Assembly (NCBI GenBank): GCA_032717465.1
Contig: CM064663.1
Location: 13,280,396 to 13,344,395 of the forward strand
Direction: 5' to 3'
Origin: Coenobita brevimanus
Lineage: Eukaryota > Arthropoda > Malacostraca > Decapoda > Coenobitidae
DNA: 64,000 bases
Shown: in pieces, positions 60,189-64,000 of the stretch
How the letters are laid out: every line of letters begins with the position of its first letter
How positions within the stretch are numbered: position 1 is the first letter of the stretch
Notes under the pieces: model-generated
The model's database searches: none
Seen by the model: only the letters and a program-made list of their open reading frames with translations
Told to the model about the DNA's origin: nothing
Made by a program: the position numbers and the translations under genes

Positions 60189-60750
60189 GTATAACCTCCC
60201 CTTGAAAGGCAGATGGTGTCAGTCTCGGAGACTCAGAGATGTGTTGATAGAAGATGTCACTCTCTGAAACTCAGGGCTGTGTTGATAGATGATATCACTC
60301 CCGTAAACTCCGGGGTTTGGTTATATATCAGGGTTCATTGAAGTGCGGAATAGCCTCAGTCCTACTAGAACCTCACCATACAACGTCGAATTCCCACTCA
60401 ATAACTGTTGAGAATAAATGAGTATGAGTAGGAATGTGTGAGTAAAGATGAGTAACAAGTAGTGGGTGAGAGGTGCATGGTGTTTTTTGCTTGGGTTGTA
60501 CGACCTCTTCACCTCTATGTCAGTGTGGTGATAAAACAGAGAAGGGGGTTGGTCAGAATAGTGGGGTCAGGTGGTTGTGAGTCATTACTCACTCTTCATT
60601 TGCTTGTTTTATTTTTCTTTCTTGATGTATTCTTAGTCCCTTTTTCTTGTGCTTTACTCCTTGTGGGAGTATACTCGCTTGTGGTTACTTGATTGTAGAA
60701 GTTTTGGCTCATAGGCGTTGACTCGTACATTCACGCCACCAAAAATAATA
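60189..60750 (-). other. Gypsy-2 leader between 5' LTR and Gypsy-3
   Basis: Non-coding leader on the minus strand. Next to the LTR TGGTGGCGTGAATG (60727-60740) could be the primer binding site; it is about 10 bases inside the LTR border. A tandem of GACTCAGAGATGTGTTGATAGA-type units lies at 60210-60300. Confidence 0.5.
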
Positions 60751-61307
60751 TGTCCGTCTTGTGATTGATTATATAGTAGTCGTAGCCAAAATCTAGTGAA
60801 TAGTGAGTAGATATGTGGGGAAACAACTTCATTTCCCTCGTAGTTAATGACAGAAGTTAAAAACGGATACTGGGTCTTGATTGTAGTTTATTATCTTCAA
60901 AGGTAAAGCTCAAGTTGAGCACGGCGTGTAATACAAAACACAAGAGCATTTATATGCTAACTAACTTCTCACGAGACCCCTCATCCCTTCTCTCTCTCTC
61001 TACAACCTCTCACAACCTCTCGCCCCTGTCACTGGCCTCCTTCTGCCAGTCGAATTCCTCCTTTCTTGTCTAGGAGGGCTTGTGTCACGTGTACTGGACA
61101 TGTGTGAAAGTTTCTAGAAGCCTGTGTGTCTGTGTGTATGTAGTGTTTCCGATGACACACTGCACATCTGGCATTCCTTTCCTAAAATCTGCAAACACAT
61201 TTCCTTTCCCACACCTGGCTTGACTATCATGTTACTTTTAAGACTACACATTTATGTTGCTATCTATTATGAGTTATAATTTATTATGATAATGTAGATT
61301 CCTAACA
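60751..61307 (-). repeat. Gypsy-2 5' LTR
   Basis: Starts on the minus strand at 61307 with TGTTAGGAATCTACA. Homologous to 35440-35966. The outer flank, ATATCATTTC, shows no matching target duplication on the other side. Confidence 0.85.
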
Positions 61308-62160
61308 ATATCATTTCATCCATTCATCTGATCCTTTTCTGTTCATCAGAACTGTACAATCCTGGGGTTGGGATACTCAGTCCCGACATTTAAGGCGATA
61401 TGACATTCCTGAACCTTGAAAACTATTAATCTTTATATTTCGGGGGGGGGGGGGTCAAGGATTAAGGTTGTGCTTTCTCCTCAAGCCTAAATGTTATTAG
61501 TCTTTATATTTCGGGGGGGGGAGGGGGGTCAAGGATTAAGGTTGTGCTTTCTCCTCAAGCCTAAATCTCATCAAGTCAAATTCCTAATTTAGCCTGTAAG
61601 CAGATCCATCCAAAGTCTATTCTTTTATCTTAGAAACTCTGCATATTTCTAACGGGACAATTAGTGTCTGAGGCTGTGCCTCTTCACTTGAAAGTCTAAG
61701 TGCAGTTCCAGTGGTTCATTTTAAATTCTTTTGCATTTCTTTGTGGGCACACAATGTTTCACTTTATATATAAAAACGTGAATAAATTTATAATGAGTAG
61801 TTGAAACTGAGCACACGCCCCCTTTACCAAACCTAAAGTGATGTCCATGTGGTGCGTATGGCCTTCCTCAGGTCTTTATCTATAACCAAACAAATATGCA
61901 GCACTGAAGCTTGTAAATTTTTGGCATGTATAGCAGACACAGGGAGTGCTGGAGCTCCCATTTCATCAGCCCTCGGGACTAGCTCCTGACCATCTCCCTT
62001 TGCTGAACTTTTACTGTATTTCAGTAACACAGAGAATAGGCCACATGCTCTCCAATACAAGTTCCTCTAACTGTCAACACCAAACTACATGCCCATTACA
62101 CACTTCACTTCCTATTAAAAGTATTACAAACGAAAAATTGTAAATATCTACCAAGCTGCG
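61308..62160. other. Unassigned, with a 71-bp tandem duplication
   Basis: CTTTATATTTCGGGGGGGG followed by TCAAGGATTAAGGTTGTGCT occurs twice (from 61431 and 61502), G-runs differing in length. The rest shows no domain. Confidence 0.6.
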
Positions 62161-64000
62161 GAGTCCCCGAGGGGGGGGGATATCAAAACCCCAACCATCC
62201 GCCCTTCTCCCGGTGACGACCCAGTGAGATACCTTTAACCACAATCTGACTCACTTCTTCCTTTCTGCAACATTCACGGCCTCTCCTCCAACTTTCTCTC
62301 TGTTGAGCACCACCTCTACCCCTGTAAACTTCACCTTCTCTTCCTAACCGAGACCCAGTTGGCTGAGGCGACTGATAGCAAACCCTTCTCAGTATCCTCC
62401 TTCCTTCCTACATTCATTTCAAAGCCAAAGGTGGGTTTTGTGTAGATGTACACACCGAAATATCTTGCTCGTGTTCCTGAACTTTAATCTTCTGAATTCT
62501 CTACCCTGGCTTCCGCATTCCTGTCATTCTCTGAGTAAATATATCTATGTTGTTTACCTATGCCCTAAGTCTACTAACTATGAAAAGCTCATCAACTGTC
62601 TTACTTCTAAGATGAAACACATTCTATCCATTTCTGATTTCTCAGAAATCTCCATTCTAGGAGATTTCAATATTCACCACAACCATTGTCTCCCCTCTCC
62701 TTTGACTAATCCACCTTGTGAACAAACCTACATCTTTTCTATCCCTAATGACAGAGCAGCTTGTACAGCACTCTACCCATATCCCTGATCATCTTGCAGA
62801 GAGCTCCAACATACCCGACCTCTTCCTTACAACTAATTCTTTAGCTTACACTGTTAATCTTTCCTCTCCACTGGGCTCCTCAAGTCGCAACATTATCATC
62901 TAAACCTGTCCTACCGCTCCAGTAAGACTTATGGACCTTCCAAAGAAGCGGTGGCTGTGGCACTTTGGAGATGCAGATTGGGATGCCCTCAGACAATACT
63001 TCTTTGATTATCCCTGGAATGATTATTGCTTCATTGGCTGGGAGCAATCTGAGTGTGCCTTGCACATTACATGTTATTTCGTTGGGCATGGAAGCATACA
63101 TTCTTTTCTCATGTCCTCAGACTATTGCTAAAAAAAAAAAAAAAATTGTTTATTCACACTCTTTCTAACAACAAAGAGAAGGCCTACAAAAGGTACTGGA
63201 GTCAACCCACTCCTGAATCTCGTCTCTTTTAAGTTCCTGCCCAGACTTGAGCTAATTGTTCTTCGCTCAGCTAAAATTAATATCATTTGTACAAAATGCT
63301 CTGAACTCTCAAACTACAATTCTTCCTGCTCCTTCTGGAACCATGCTACCTTCTGGAACCATGCTAAAAACCCTTCTAACAACTTTACCTCATCATCCTT
63401 CCGTCTCTTTTCCATTCCGATTGCTCTGTAGCTATTTCTTCTACTGATAAAACAGAACTCTTCTCTCAGACTTCCTCCTCCAATTCCACCTTGGACGGTT
63501 TCGGTGTTGTTCCACAATTACTTCCCCTTTCTGACTTCCTCATGGCTGAAATTTAAATGTTTTCAAGTGATGTATTTTCTGCTATCACCAGCCTCAGTAT
63601 TAAATATGGGCCTGATGGGATCCATCCTGTTGTCCTCAAGAACTGTGCTTTTGTGCTTATACCCTGCCTAGATGGACTCTTGCCTTTGTCTGTAAACTTA
63701 TACCTTTCCTTCTTACTGAAAGTTTGCTTTCACTCAGTCTGTCCCAAAGAATGGTGACCAGCCCTCTAACTATCGACCAATTACATTAACATCATGTATT
63801 TCAAAAGTTTTGGTGTCTAATTTTAACAAAAAAATAATTTACGCATCTTCCTTATCATAACCTTGCTTTTGATCATTTGAATGGGAATCGCCAGGAATGT
63901 TCCACTGGCAATCTTCTAACCTACCTTTCGGACTCCTGGTCGTCCTCCTCTCGGGACTTTGGAAAAAACTTTGTCATTTCACTTGACATCTACAAGACTT
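62160..64000 (+). mobile_element. Jockey-like LINE, 5' part, continues beyond window
   Basis: Endonuclease sequence: NIHGLSSNFLSVEHHL and LLFLTETQLAEATD, then EISILGDFNIHHNHCL (active-site loop) and later LSSPLGSS, where the usual SDHN is altered. Then KKRWLWHFGDADWDALRQYF and, after a gap, YGPDGIHPVVLKNCA (RT start), SKVL and a segment matching SSRDFGKNF-type sequence at the end of the window. Numerous frameshifts. A GC-rich start with CCCGAGGGGGGGGG near 62168 may mark the 5' region. This LINE type is abundant in crabs as I know it. Inactive. Confidence 0.8.

Overview
Eukaryotic, repeat-dense DNA with no complete host gene that I can recognise. Lineage-typical non-LTR elements (a Jockey-like LINE with a crustacean-style EN/RT, LINEs ending in ATAG repeats), Gypsy elements and very abundant dinucleotide microsatellites suggest a decapod crustacean, most likely a crab; this is inference from repeat content. 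Nearly all recognisable coding sequence is broken reverse-transcriptase or transposase sequence, so the long ORFs here are transposon remains or shadows of repeats.

Layout. 1-5.9 kb: a duplicated 2.1-kb block (163-2286) containing an exon-like 300-bp segment, a ~120-bp tandem repeat, then two TTAA-bounded elements. 5.9-16.0 kb: Gypsy-1 on the + strand, with long LTRs, gag, protease, RT, RNase H and integrase, cut by two copies of one ~760-bp TTAA-flanked MITE (family A) and running into an assembly gap (15994-16093). 16.1-22.0 kb: a graveyard of LINE 3' ends (ATAG-tailed LINE-A, a CR1/L2-like LINE, an RTE-like LINE). 22.6-32.6 kb: second copy of the 2.1-kb block, a reverse-oriented I/R1-type LINE (endonuclease, RT, RNase H), then a fold-back TTAA element holding another LINE-A. 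The first and last parts of 163-5917 recur in the same order at 22591-32590, so this looks like an old direct segmental duplication later filled with insertions. 32.6-35.4 kb: mostly unassigned.

35.4-61.3 kb is one envelope-bearing Gypsy provirus on the minus strand (Gypsy-2, about 9.4 kb once insertions are subtracted) that has been expanded to almost 26 kb by nested insertions: a LINE-B fragment in integrase, a 10,237-bp near-palindromic element in RNase H (40451-50687), a TTAA element loaded with microsatellites in RT (51549-52624), and a whole Gypsy-3 (55603-60188) between the 5' leader and gag. The palindromic element in turn carries five younger insertions. 61.3-64.0 kb: a short tandem duplication and the start of a Jockey-like LINE that runs out of the window.

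The most interesting object is the palindromic element. Its two ~3.2-kb arms (net of insertions) are inverted copies, each with a truncated IS630/Tc1-type DDE transposase reading outward from the centre. It is flanked by a perfect TCAA direct repeat, and removing it with one TCAA leaves the host RNase H reading frame continuous, so its borders are known to the base. Several other insertions here (family A MITE in gag, TTAA element in RT) are likewise delimited by host reading-frame continuity, giving an internally verified order of insertion.
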